From assembly GCF_004005375.1 (NCBI RefSeq), contig NZ_RZUF01000021.1, positions 33,593 through 97,592 on the forward strand: a stretch of DNA of 64,000 nt, given 5' to 3'. Source of the stretch: Rheinheimera sediminis (GTDB lineage Bacteria; Pseudomonadota; Gammaproteobacteria; Enterobacterales; Alteromonadaceae). Both the position numbers and the translations under genes were made by a program. Below the pieces are notes generated by a model that was given only the letters and a program-made list of their open reading frames with translations, searched no databases and was not told where the DNA came from. Every line of letters starts with the position of its first letter. Within the stretch, counting starts at the first letter, position 1. This document shows positions 15,358 to 23,425 of the stretch, piece after piece.

Positions 15358-15768
15358 ATGTCCAGAGAACTGTTGCTGCTTGTAGTGGCAGATGCGATTT
15401 TGCTGGTGCATGTGCTTTTTGTCTGTTTTATCGTCTTTGGGCTTGTGGCTATTTATCTGGGGTATTTCCTGAACTGGCTTTGGGTCAGAAACCTGGCCTT
15501 TCGGTTGCTGCATTTGTTTGCTATTGGCATAGTGGTGCTGCAATCCTGGTTGGGGGTGATTTGCCCTTTAACTATTTGGGAAATGGCACTTCGAAAAGAA
15601 GCCGGGGCTGTGACTTACTCAGGCTCTTTTATTCAGCACTGGTTACATCAGGTGCTGTTTTACACAGCGCCTGAATGGGTATTTATTCTGTTGTACAGCG
15701 CTTTTGGCTTACTGGTTTTGGCAAGCTGGTTTGTTGTTCGGCCAAAAGGCCGTAGCGGCAACTCCTGA
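15358..15768 (+). CDS. DUF2784-family membrane protein
   Basis: 136 residues, four transmembrane helices. Family features: ADAILLVHVLFVCFIVFG in helix 1, then WLWVRNLAFRLLHL and the CPLTIWE motif after GVI, and a C-terminal YSAFGLLVLASWF helix. Function unknown. GAGGGGA lies upstream of the ATG. Same strand as its neighbours, with about 75 bases between genes. Confidence 0.88.
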   Translation: MSRELLLLVVADAILLVHVLFVCFIVFGLVAIYLGYFLNWLWVRNLAFRLLHLFAIGIVVLQSWLGVICPLTIWEMALRKEAGAVTYSGSFIQHWLHQVLFYTAPEWVFILLYSAFGLLVLASWFVVRPKGRSGNS

Positions 15769-15813
15769 GTTTCAGTGCATTAGGCGGCGTTGTATTATTC
15801 AAGGATGATCAGT

Positions 15814-16365
15814 GTGAAATTTGTGATGATTTATGGTGCCTCAGGCGTTGGCAAAGAAAGCGTCGGACGTGAGCTGGCAAAACGAAATGGTTTGCATCTA
15901 TTTCCTCAGCATCTGGCTTTTGATATTGCTTGTGCTGTTGTGGGCTTTGGTAATGCCGGGTTTGAAAAGTACCAACGCAAGATTTGCCTGGACGCATTCC
16001 AAACGCTGATTGAAAAGAAAGTCACTGGAATCGTCTTTACCTTCTGTTATGTTTATCCAGCCAGCAATTACTTTATCGAAGGCCTTTTTGAGCTGCTCAA
16101 TGAGCATCAGATCAAGGCCGACTTTGTCAGATTATCTTGTGATCTGGAAGAGCACATCATTAGGGTGACGTCTGAACAACGGAAAAACACCAATAAAATT
16201 CAGTCGAAACTTTATCTTGAAGATTATCTGAACAGATTCGATTTTTCTGTGGATATAGCTGAAGTTGAAACTTTCCATCTCAACAGCAGCGGATTAACTA
16301 TTCAGCAGTCGGCACTCGAAATTGAACATTATCTGGCTAAGCAGCAGAAAAAAACGCTCACCTGA
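15814..16365 (+). CDS. P-loop nucleotide-binding protein, kinase-like
   Basis: About 183 residues. A Walker A motif GASGVGKES is at the N-terminus, followed by a helical region and DLEEHIIRVTSEQRKNTNKI, which resembles the lid/Arg-finger region of small-molecule kinases such as shikimate or gluconate kinase. It probably phosphorylates a small metabolite or nucleotide; the substrate is unknown. The start is ambiguous: GTG at 15814 has AAGGA at the right distance, whereas ATG at 15805 overlaps that site and TTG at 15790 has none. Confidence 0.75.
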   Translation: MKFVMIYGASGVGKESVGRELAKRNGLHLFPQHLAFDIACAVVGFGNAGFEKYQRKICLDAFQTLIEKKVTGIVFTFCYVYPASNYFIEGLFELLNEHQIKADFVRLSCDLEEHIIRVTSEQRKNTNKIQSKLYLEDYLNRFDFSVDIAEVETFHLNSSGLTIQQSALEIEHYLAKQQKKTLT

Positions 16366-16422
16366 ACGCTTTTCAACTATAGAATCTTGCTGTCCGTCAA
16401 AGTGGTTTAAACAAGGAGGAGT

Positions 16423-16791
16423 ATGTTTTACAACGCATTTATATCACTGAGTTTGATTATTACTTTTGTGTCATTTCCTGTATTTAGTCAGTCCTGTGAT
16501 ATTGCCGGCATTTGGAAACACGCGGAAAAGGATGTTTCTCTGCTGCTTGATACCAGCCTGCAAACAATTAAAGTGAAACAGCATTCGTTGAACGCCGGGG
16601 CACAAGGCTTAACTGTGGTGAAAAATCTGCTTCCTGACGTTGCGCAGCCTAATCTCTGGTCTGGCGATATCTATTCAGCAGATATCAATGCTTTTGTGCC
16701 AGTTCAGCTTAAAAGCCCAGACTGTACTACTTTACTGATCACTGATAACGCTGAAAGTAAAAAAGAAATTCTGCGTTTGATTCGTTATTAG
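16423..16791 (+). CDS. Small secreted hypothetical protein
   Basis: 122 residues with a clear signal peptide (about 1-22, FSFPVFSQS-type cleavage region at VFSQ-SC). The mature part has two Cys residues (SCDIAGIW and DCTTLL), which probably form a disulfide, and looks like a small beta-rich periplasmic domain. Family unknown. An excellent ribosome-binding site (AAGGAGGAG) precedes the ATG. Confidence 0.75.
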   Translation: MFYNAFISLSLIITFVSFPVFSQSCDIAGIWKHAEKDVSLLLDTSLQTIKVKQHSLNAGAQGLTVVKNLLPDVAQPNLWSGDIYSADINAFVPVQLKSPDCTTLLITDNAESKKEILRLIRY

Positions 16792-16824
16792 TGAGTGCGC
16801 CTTGTTCTGGTCGGTGCTTTATCA

Positions 16825-16884
16825 TTGAGTTTGAGTTTGAGTTTGAGTTTGAGTTTGAGTTTGAGTTTGAGTTTGAGTTTGAGT
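16825..16884 (+). repeat. Hexanucleotide repeat (TTGAGT)x10
   Basis: Ten perfect, uninterrupted TTGAGT units end directly at the TAAGGAG ribosome-binding site of the next gene. The unit is a multiple of three but lies outside coding sequence. Repeat number would change the distance between any upstream promoter element and the ribosome-binding site. Confidence 0.95.
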
Positions 16885-16895
16885 AAGGAGTTAGT

Positions 16896-17699
16896 TTGAA
16901 GTTTATTCTGGTGATGTGTGCACTGGTGTCTTTTTCCCTTTCTGCTGTAGGCAGCACATTAGTACAGGTGAAAGATGCTGAACTTGAATATGAAATGGCG
17001 GGAAGCGGTAAAACCGTTATTTTGCTGGAAGCCGGTGGTGGTGCTGCACTATCAGACTGGGAACCGGTATTTCAGCAGATGGCAAAGCAGGCCACTGTGA
17101 TCCGTTACTCCAGAGCTGGCAACGGTAACTCCACTGCTATAAAGCGCCATTTTACCTCAGGTGACTACGCCTGGTATGCCAGCGAGCTGCTGATCAAACT
17201 GAATATCACAGCGCCTGTCATACTGGTGGCGCATTCCTATGGTGGCAGTATAGCCCGGGATTTTGCCGCCACTTACCCTACGCAGGTGAAAGCACTCTTG
17301 CTGCTAGACCCTTCCTCTGAACATGATGTGGATATTATGCGCGCCATCGATTTGCAGCGAGCGAATCGTGAAATAGCGCAAATTAAGCTGGATGATATGG
17401 CCAATGGTATGTCGAATCAGTATCTGGATTTCTGGAGCAAAAGGCCACTGCCGGATTACCCGCAAATCAAAGATATGCCAGTCACAGTTATTGCTTCGGT
17501 CAAAACTCATGATAAGCCAAGCAACTTGTTTTTCACCGATCAGGCCCGCCAGATGTGGGGCGAGATGTGGCAGCAATGGGCATCAGCCTTTCCGCAAGGC
17601 CGGGCTGTATTAACAAAAAAAAGCGGACACTATGTGCAGTTTGATGAGCCACAATTGGTGCTGAGTGAACTGCAGTTACTGATAGATAAGTCAGAGTAA
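16896..17699 (+). CDS. Alpha/beta hydrolase, exported
   Basis: 267 residues. Signal peptide about 1-19, then the fold starts VKDAELEYEMAGSGKTVILLEAGGG. The nucleophile elbow is AHSYGGS (Ser about 112), the acid is probably the Asp in ASVKTHD or DQAR, and the His lies in KKSGHYVQFDEP near the C-terminus. It is predicted to be a periplasmic esterase or lipase; the substrate is unknown. The start is TTG, with a strong TAAGGAG five bases upstream, directly behind the (TTGAGT)10 repeat. Confidence 0.88.
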   Translation: MKFILVMCALVSFSLSAVGSTLVQVKDAELEYEMAGSGKTVILLEAGGGAALSDWEPVFQQMAKQATVIRYSRAGNGNSTAIKRHFTSGDYAWYASELLIKLNITAPVILVAHSYGGSIARDFAATYPTQVKALLLLDPSSEHDVDIMRAIDLQRANREIAQIKLDDMANGMSNQYLDFWSKRPLPDYPQIKDMPVTVIASVKTHDKPSNLFFTDQARQMWGEMWQQWASAFPQGRAVLTKKSGHYVQFDEPQLVLSELQLLIDKSE

Positions 17700-17737
17700 A
17701 GCAGGCAGTTAGCTATCTTGTTTTATATAAGGATGTT

Positions 17738-18205
17738 ATGGAATTTGTATTACTTGCAGAAGAGCCCTCTGCTGCAGAGCTAGTCGCGTCCTGGTATTTT
17801 GAGCAGTGGTGCCGGGATTCAGGTCGTTACACTAAAGAGCAAGTGCTGGCTAAAGTTTTGGCTGCAACCAACAGAAATCAGGCTCCGATGCTTATTTTAG
17901 CCAGACTTAACCAAGAGTGGGTTGGTGCCGCCGAGCTTAAAATTCGTGAAATGGAACTCTTTCCAGACTACGAATTTTGGCTTGGCGGGGTTTATGTCAC
18001 GGCACAAGCCCGGGGTGCTGGTGTGGCTTCGGCGTTGGTGAAGGAAGCGCTGGTGCGAGCCCGACATTTGGGCATAAAACGGCTGTATTTACAAACCGAA
18101 GATTTGGCGGGAGGCCTGTATGCTCGTCATGGGTTTGTACCTGTAACCAAAGTTGAAGCCAAAGGCGTAAATGTGTTAGTTATGGTGACACATCTTGTGA
18201 GTTAA
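17738..18205 (+). CDS. GNAT-family N-acetyltransferase
   Basis: 155 residues. Motif A: GVYVTAQARGAGVASALVKEA (about residues 85-105) with the R-G-A-G-V-A signature; motif B: LYLQTEDLAGGLYARHGFVP. The N-terminal half contains EEPSAAELVASWYFEQW. The pattern fits GNATs acting on small amines or antibiotics, but no specific substrate can be named. It follows the hydrolase by 38 bases with AAGGA before its ATG. Confidence 0.88.
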   Translation: MEFVLLAEEPSAAELVASWYFEQWCRDSGRYTKEQVLAKVLAATNRNQAPMLILARLNQEWVGAAELKIREMELFPDYEFWLGGVYVTAQARGAGVASALVKEALVRARHLGIKRLYLQTEDLAGGLYARHGFVPVTKVEAKGVNVLVMVTHLVS

Positions 18206-18243
18206 ACGCTGTTCGTCATTAATAGTCAATAAAGGGAGTTTAG

Positions 18244-18705
18244 ATGAAAAAGATAGTGGTAGCGCTGGTTGGCTTGGTTGCTTTTTATCATGCACATGTT
18301 GTTGCTGATAATTTTGACTATGATGCCTTTGTAAAAGCTTATTATCAGGCTCAGGTGGCGACTCAGCAGCCAGACGCAACCAAAGAGGATTTAGAGTATT
18401 ACCTGTCTTTTTTAACCGAAGACGTGGGCAATCAGCATTTTCCTAATGCGCCTGACGATTCTCGCGAGCCTGACGGCAAAGCGTTGATGCGTAAGGGAAT
18501 GAGCCGTTATTTAGGTGTGCATACTGAATACAAGGCTGAACTGATAAGTTATGAAGTTGGCTACAATGCTGTGGTTATTAAACACAAGTTTGCAGCCAGA
18601 GGAAAACGAGCCGACGGTTCAGAGTTTAGTTATGCTAAAACTGCGTTGGATGTGCTGGAACTTGAAGCTGGCAAAGTTGCCATAATGCGTCGCTATAGCA
18701 AGTGA
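18244..18705 (+). CDS. Exported NTF2/SnoaL-like protein
   Basis: 153 residues with a signal peptide (about 1-21). The mature part looks like a single NTF2-like cone: FDYDAFVKAYYQAQ at the N-terminus, YYLSFLTEDVGNQHFP, and strands ending VIKHKFAARGKRADGS and VAIMRRYSK. Proteins of this fold range from isomerases to binding proteins; no catalytic Asp/His pair is obvious, so function is open. AAGGGAG precedes the ATG. Confidence 0.7.
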   Translation: MKKIVVALVGLVAFYHAHVVADNFDYDAFVKAYYQAQVATQQPDATKEDLEYYLSFLTEDVGNQHFPNAPDDSREPDGKALMRKGMSRYLGVHTEYKAELISYEVGYNAVVIKHKFAARGKRADGSEFSYAKTALDVLELEAGKVAIMRRYSK

Positions 18706-18756
18706 AAGGAGCAGACGCTTTAGAGTATTGAATAGGCTGATGAATTTGGCGCAAGC

Positions 18757-18976
18757 AGCGTCACAGAATAAGCCTCTGGTTCTATTTTCTCGCCGCTGCG
18801 TTGCTCTGTATGGCGATAGCTTGCTATAGCCTGAGACATAGCGCCTTGGTCAGCGCAAAAATCTGCCCATTCAGTGAAGAAAGACTTGAGCTGCTCGATT
18901 AAGTTAGCTGCTCTGACTGATTTAGTGGGTTAAATCCAGAGTATTCGACACGCATTATCCCAATGCAGGATAATGC
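18757..18976 (-). repeat. Dispersed ~200-bp repeat, copy C
   Basis: Shares with copy A the core GCTGCGTTGCTCTGT, then TAGCGCCTTG and AAAATCTGCCCATTCAGTG, and ends TTAAATCCAGAGTATTCGAC. An internal hairpin GGCGATAGCTTGCTATAGCC is present. The right end adds a perfect 9-bp inverted repeat GCATTATCC / GGATAATGC (18952-18960, 18968-18976). Confidence 0.75.
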
Positions 18977-18979
18977 AAA

Positions 18980-18994
18980 TGATATTTGTTATTA
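18980..18994 (+). promoter_or_regulatory. Candidate Fur box
   Basis: TGATATT-T-GTTATTA matches the 7-1-7 Fur operator (TGATAAT-N-ATTATCA) at 11 of 14 positions, 65 bases upstream of the TonB receptor start. Iron repression is inferred. Confidence 0.5.
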
Positions 18995-19058
18995 ATTGCT
19001 TTGCAATTGAGAGCTATTTTCATTTAGAATTTTGGCACTATATTTAGAGGAATGTGCC

Positions 19059-21224
19059 ATGTCGTTGTTTAAACTCCAAAAAGTGTCATTAGTTGCTCTG
19101 GCTGTCGCTGCAGGTTGTTATTCGACAGTCTTGATGGCGGAAACTAATAAAACCAATGATGAAAAAGAAATTGAAGTGATCACGGTAAAAAGCCAGCGTG
19201 GTTTGATTTCTTACATCAGTGCGTCAGGTGCGAAATCTGATACTCCTATTATTGAAACTCCGCTTTCTGTGTCAGTACTGACCGAAGAGCGCATTGCGGA
19301 TTTGGGCGCTTTGACGGTTCAGGATGCTTTGGGTTATGTGTCGGGTTTATATAATGGGCCTTATGGTTTGGATACCCGAGGCGACTGGTCGGTGATCCGC
19401 GGTGTGTCGCCTGTGCAGTATCTGGACGGCCTGAAATCTTTGTTTGGTTATTACAATAATGTGCGTACCGAGCCTTTTGCCTTGTCGCAAATTGAAATTC
19501 TCAAAGGCCCAAGCTCAGTGTTGTATGGGCAGGGGTCTATCGGCGGTATCGTCAATTTAGTCAGCAAAAAACCTGAGGCTGCTACCAGTGGTCAGTTATG
19601 GGCACAGTTGGGTAACTATTCACGTAAACAATTGGCTGGCGATATCACTGGTTCACTGAATGACGATAAAACACTGCAAGGCCGTTTAGTTGGCGTATGG
19701 CGCGACAGTGATACTCAGACTGACTTTGTACCGGATAATAGCAAAGCTTTGGCCCCCTCTTTTAGCTGGCAAGCTAGCGACGATACGAAAGTCACAGTGC
19801 TGGGTAATTGGCAGGAAAAAGAATCTGGCTCCAGTACGCAGTTTTTTCCTCATAAAGGTACTGTTTTGCCCAATGAATTTGGTCAGATCCCAAGCAACCG
19901 TTTTGTATCCGAACCAGGTTTTGACCGTTATGACACAGAGCAACAAGCTGCTACCGTGATCGTGGAGCACAATCTGACTGATGACTGGGAGTTACGAGTC
20001 GCTAGCCGATACAGCGACAGCCACGCCGATTACGACACTATGTATGGCTGGCCTCCGGTGTTGCAGGCAGATAACCGCACTATTTCTCGTGTGGCTTACG
20101 TCAGTAATGCCGATGCCCGCGCTGTTACCAGTGATGTTCAGCTGCATGGCGAGGTACAAACAGGTACAGTGGAACATCAACTGGTGATGGGTTTTGATTA
20201 CCAAAATGCCTACACAGACAATGATTCATTTTACTCACCCACAGGCGGCGGTTTGCTGGACCTGTACAAGCCTGTCTATGGTCAGGTAACAGATTTACCA
20301 ACAGATGCTGATGTGACTGACTATGCGGCAAACAAGGTGTATCAGAGTGGCTTGTATCTGCAGGACACTATGAAAATTGCTGATAGCTGGATGGTCTCTG
20401 CAGCCCTACGCCGTGATCGCACTGTCAGTCGCACAGAAAGAGCCGATGCTGAAACTCAATACGCCACTACGGGTCGTTTGGGCCTGATGTATCTGATGGA
20501 GGCTGGTGTGTCACCTTATATCAGCTACAGCGAGTCTTTTGAGCCGCTGCTTGGTGCAGATGCTTATGGCAAAGCCTTTAAACCGCAAACTGGTGAGCAG
20601 TGGGAAGCAGGGGTGAAGTATCAGCCTGATAACACAGAACATCTGTTAACAGCCGCTGTGTATCAGATTAAAGAGCAAAATCGCACTACCACTTTGGCTG
20701 CCGGCCAGTTGAATGACCCGGATCTGATTGATCCCAATGGTCAAATTCAGGGCGGTGAAGTCACAGCTAAAGGTGTGGAGTTGGAAGCTCAACTGGCATG
20801 GCAGCAACTTGATGTTTACGCTAGCTATGCCTATACAGACGCTTATGTCAGCCAAAGTAATACCATGGGTGAAGAAGGCGCTACTTTGTCAGCCGTGCCA
20901 GAGCAGCAGGCTTCTGTATGGGCCACCTGGCGTCTGGCTATGGTTGATGGCTTGAAAGTAGGTGGTGGTGTACGCCATGTCGGAAAAACCTCAGATGGCA
21001 GCGCTTTTGTCGCCATGAATGGTGTGGTGCTGAACGACCCGCTGACCACTCCTTCTTATACCTTGTTGGATGCAATGCTTGGTTATGAAATGGGGCGCTA
21101 TGATATCAGTCTGCAGGTACAAAACCTGACGGATAAAACAGTGATCACCTCCTGTCTGGTGCGTGGTGATTGTTTCTATGGTCAGCGCCGCGCTATCAGC
21201 GCTAACCTGCGGTATAAGTTCTGA
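19059..21224 (+). CDS. TonB-dependent siderophore receptor
   Basis: 721 residues from the ATG at 19059 (AGAGGA upstream); the ATG-less extension to 19032 is unlikely. Signal peptide about 1-26. The plug domain starts ETPLSVSVLTEERIADLGA and contains the receptor signatures IEILKGPSSVLYGQGSIGGI and NLVSKKPE; the 22-strand barrel ends with Phe (NLRYKF). It imports a ferric siderophore, probably ferrichrome- or ferrioxamine-like by pattern, using TonB energy; the ligand is not certain. A terminator follows, then a two-component system and a second receptor. Confidence 0.92.
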   Translation: MSLFKLQKVSLVALAVAAGCYSTVLMAETNKTNDEKEIEVITVKSQRGLISYISASGAKSDTPIIETPLSVSVLTEERIADLGALTVQDALGYVSGLYNGPYGLDTRGDWSVIRGVSPVQYLDGLKSLFGYYNNVRTEPFALSQIEILKGPSSVLYGQGSIGGIVNLVSKKPEAATSGQLWAQLGNYSRKQLAGDITGSLNDDKTLQGRLVGVWRDSDTQTDFVPDNSKALAPSFSWQASDDTKVTVLGNWQEKESGSSTQFFPHKGTVLPNEFGQIPSNRFVSEPGFDRYDTEQQAATVIVEHNLTDDWELRVASRYSDSHADYDTMYGWPPVLQADNRTISRVAYVSNADARAVTSDVQLHGEVQTGTVEHQLVMGFDYQNAYTDNDSFYSPTGGGLLDLYKPVYGQVTDLPTDADVTDYAANKVYQSGLYLQDTMKIADSWMVSAALRRDRTVSRTERADAETQYATTGRLGLMYLMEAGVSPYISYSESFEPLLGADAYGKAFKPQTGEQWEAGVKYQPDNTEHLLTAAVYQIKEQNRTTTLAAGQLNDPDLIDPNGQIQGGEVTAKGVELEAQLAWQQLDVYASYAYTDAYVSQSNTMGEEGATLSAVPEQQASVWATWRLAMVDGLKVGGGVRHVGKTSDGSAFVAMNGVVLNDPLTTPSYTLLDAMLGYEMGRYDISLQVQNLTDKTVITSCLVRGDCFYGQRRAISANLRYKF

Positions 21225-21230
21225 TAAAAG

Positions 21231-21259
21231 TCCCGGAGTGTCAGACTCCGGGATTTTTT
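21231..21259 (+). terminator. Rho-independent terminator after the TonB receptor
   Basis: CCCGGAGT (21232-21239) pairs with ACTCCGGG (21245-21252), followed by six T residues. It separates the receptor from the response regulator that starts 11 bases later. Confidence 0.9.
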
Positions 21260-21269
21260 GATCTCATCC

Positions 21270-22013
21270 ATGAACATAGCCAGAGTCGAAGCGTCAGCGT
21301 TTAATGAACAATCCCAGAGTGGTTTACGCCGCTTTGTTTCTGTCCCATTGTTGTTAATTGAAGATGATACTGAATTGGCGCAGCAGCTTTGTGCTTTGTT
21401 AACGCATCACGGCTTTGAGGTGACTCAGGCATCGGATGGCGAACAAGGTGCTGAATTGGCGCTGGAAAAACATTTCGGACTGATTTTGCTGGACGTCCGC
21501 TTACCCTCGTTGGACGGTCTGAGTGTTTTGCAGCTACTCAGGCAACGCCGTAGTACTCCTGTGATTATTTTGTCCGCCTGGGGTGCTGAGCAGGACAGGA
21601 TCACCGGATTGCGGCATGGTGCTGATGACTATCTGGCTAAACCTTTTAACTGGACTGAACTGATGTTACGGATTGAAGCCGTGCTCAGACGCAGCCAGCC
21701 AGAAGCTCCAGGTGAGCAACAACTGAATTACCAACAGCTGCAGTTAAATATCAGCAGTCAACAACTCTGGGTAGGGGAGCAGCAAGTTGAGCTGACACCT
21801 GTTGAAGCCCGATTATTGTGGCAATTGATGGCTCAGCCTCAGCAATTATTATCCAAACGTCTGCTATATCCGCTGGTGCTGGAGCGCAGCCTGACCGACT
21901 ATGATCGCAGTCTGGATATGCACTGGAGCCGGCTGAAACGTAAGCTGGTGCAGGCCGGTTTTCCGTCTGAGCGCTTGATTACAGTGCATGGCAAAGGCTA
22001 TCGGCTGATATGA
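21270..22013 (+). CDS. OmpR-family response regulator
   Basis: 247 residues from ATG 21270. Receiver domain (about 26-135): acidic pair EDD at 31-33, phospho-acceptor Asp 75 in LLDVRLP, Ser/Thr in LSAWG, and Lys 124 in YLAKPF. A winged-helix DNA-binding domain follows, ending RLITVHGKGYRLI, the usual OmpR/PhoB wing. The stop overlaps the start of the histidine kinase gene (ATGA), so the two are translationally coupled. Its position between two iron-type TonB receptors suggests it controls one or both; the signal is not known. Confidence 0.93.
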   Translation: MNIARVEASAFNEQSQSGLRRFVSVPLLLIEDDTELAQQLCALLTHHGFEVTQASDGEQGAELALEKHFGLILLDVRLPSLDGLSVLQLLRQRRSTPVIILSAWGAEQDRITGLRHGADDYLAKPFNWTELMLRIEAVLRRSQPEAPGEQQLNYQQLQLNISSQQLWVGEQQVELTPVEARLLWQLMAQPQQLLSKRLLYPLVLERSLTDYDRSLDMHWSRLKRKLVQAGFPSERLITVHGKGYRLI

Positions 22014-23344
22014 ACAAACCGCTGTTACTCAAACTCTGGTTGTTGCTGGCGCTTGGCACAGTGGCTTTGTTCTGGGCCATAGCTTTGCTGCTGGACAACA
22101 CAGAGCGCGAACTGAGTATGCTCAGTGAGGAGTCGCGTCAGCAATTGCTGGACTGGCGTGATCAGGCGGAACTTTTATCTCGGCGGGACCCATCGCAGCT
22201 AGCACTGTGGTTGCAGCAATTAAGGCAGCAGGAAAAGGTCTGGGTCACAGTGGCCAATGTCAGAGTGGATAGTGTGGACCAAACTGACCTGAAAGCGCGT
22301 TTTACCGATGGTTTTATTTTGGGGCGCAGTATCGATTGGCCTATTCATTTGTATCTGGATTACAACCCTGTGATGGATTTACCTTTTGTCAGCAGTGATG
22401 GCCATTTAATGATTGAGTTGCCGCATCGTTTGCGACCCGGTGATGCCTGGCGGCCATTAAAATGGTTGTTACAACTGTTGTTGCCTTTGTGCTTACTGCT
22501 TGCACTTTGTTATCTGATTTATCAGCATTTGATGCGGCCTATCCGGCAATTGCAGCAAGCCGCACTGACTATGGAGCAAGGCTTACCCCATCAACCATTG
22601 CGGCCAGCTATGGGGCAACGACAGGATGAATTAAGTCAGCTTGCGGATAGTTTTGATCAAATGGCGCAGCAAGTGCAGCAGCAACTGCAAAGGCAACGCC
22701 AGTTTGTGGCTGATTTGTCGCATGAATTACGCACTCCTTTAACCCGTTTTAGTCTGGCTCTGGATTGTCTGGAGCAGGGTATTCATACTCAAGCTATACC
22801 ACAGCGGCTGCGCCAGGAAACAGAGGCTATGCAGCAACTGGTTGCTAATGCGCTGACGTTGGCCTGGCTGGATAGTGAAACTGAAAGTCAAATCGCGGAG
22901 CAGACTGATTTACCAGCGCTACTAGACACCTTGTGTGACAACGCCCGTTTTGAATATCCGGATCGGGAGTTAGAGACTGATTATCCGGCAGAACTGCAAC
23001 TCAACTGTGGCCGCACTTTATGGTTGAGTCAGGCTCTGGAGAATGTGCTGCGTAACGCCTTACGTTTTACTCCTGTAGGAGGCAGAGTACGGCTGCAGGT
23101 GCAGGCTACGGAGTGTGGCTGGTTGATAAGGGTGTGCGATCAAGGTCCCGGAGTGCCAGAAGCTGAGCTGCAACGTTTATTCGACCCCTTTTTCCGATTA
23201 CCCGGTGCTGAGCATTATGGCAAAGGTTATGGTTTAGGCCTGGCCTTAACCCAGCGATTAATCAATGCCTGCGGTGGTCGGATCCGGGCACTGAATCAAC
23301 CAGGTTCCGGCTTGGTGATGGAAATTGAATTACCGCAAATGTAA
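22010..23344 (+). CDS. Sensor histidine kinase
   Basis: 444 residues. Two membrane helices (about 8-28 and 150-172) enclose a ~120-residue periplasmic sensor, followed by HAMP (173-228), the DHp helix with phospho-acceptor His 238 in DLSHELRTPLTR, and an HATPase domain with ENVLRNALRF (N box), DQGPGVP (G1), and GKGYGLGLALTQ (G2). It partners the response regulator encoded immediately upstream with a 4-base overlap. The sensor is small and rich in Trp, Asp and His, which fits a metal ligand or envelope signal, but this is inference. Confidence 0.93.
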   Translation: MNKPLLLKLWLLLALGTVALFWAIALLLDNTERELSMLSEESRQQLLDWRDQAELLSRRDPSQLALWLQQLRQQEKVWVTVANVRVDSVDQTDLKARFTDGFILGRSIDWPIHLYLDYNPVMDLPFVSSDGHLMIELPHRLRPGDAWRPLKWLLQLLLPLCLLLALCYLIYQHLMRPIRQLQQAALTMEQGLPHQPLRPAMGQRQDELSQLADSFDQMAQQVQQQLQRQRQFVADLSHELRTPLTRFSLALDCLEQGIHTQAIPQRLRQETEAMQQLVANALTLAWLDSETESQIAEQTDLPALLDTLCDNARFEYPDRELETDYPAELQLNCGRTLWLSQALENVLRNALRFTPVGGRVRLQVQATECGWLIRVCDQGPGVPEAELQRLFDPFFRLPGAEHYGKGYGLGLALTQRLINACGGRIRALNQPGSGLVMEIELPQM

Positions 23345-23397
23345 CGATTGTAAAAGTTCTTTGTTCTGACCCGCTGTTTCGCCAGAATGCTCTCCAA

Positions 23398-23412
23398 TGA
23401 TAATTATTCTCA
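23398..23412 (+). promoter_or_regulatory. Fur box upstream of second TonB receptor
   Basis: TGATAAT-T-ATTCTCA matches the 7-1-7 Fur operator at 13 of 14 positions. It lies 13 bases before the receptor ATG at 23426 and inside the longer open frame, which shows that the frame start at 23387 is not real. Confidence 0.8.
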
Positions 23413-23425
23413 TCTTGGAGCTGTT

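Noticed and set aside
16825..16884. CRISPR-like repeat
   Set aside because: Units are six bases with no spacers; it is a microsatellite. The long Ser/Asn-repeat frame on the other strand is a by-product.
23387..23425. Extended N-terminus of the second TonB receptor
   Set aside because: The extension covers a Fur box and lacks a ribosome-binding site; the ATG at 23426 is followed by a normal signal peptide.
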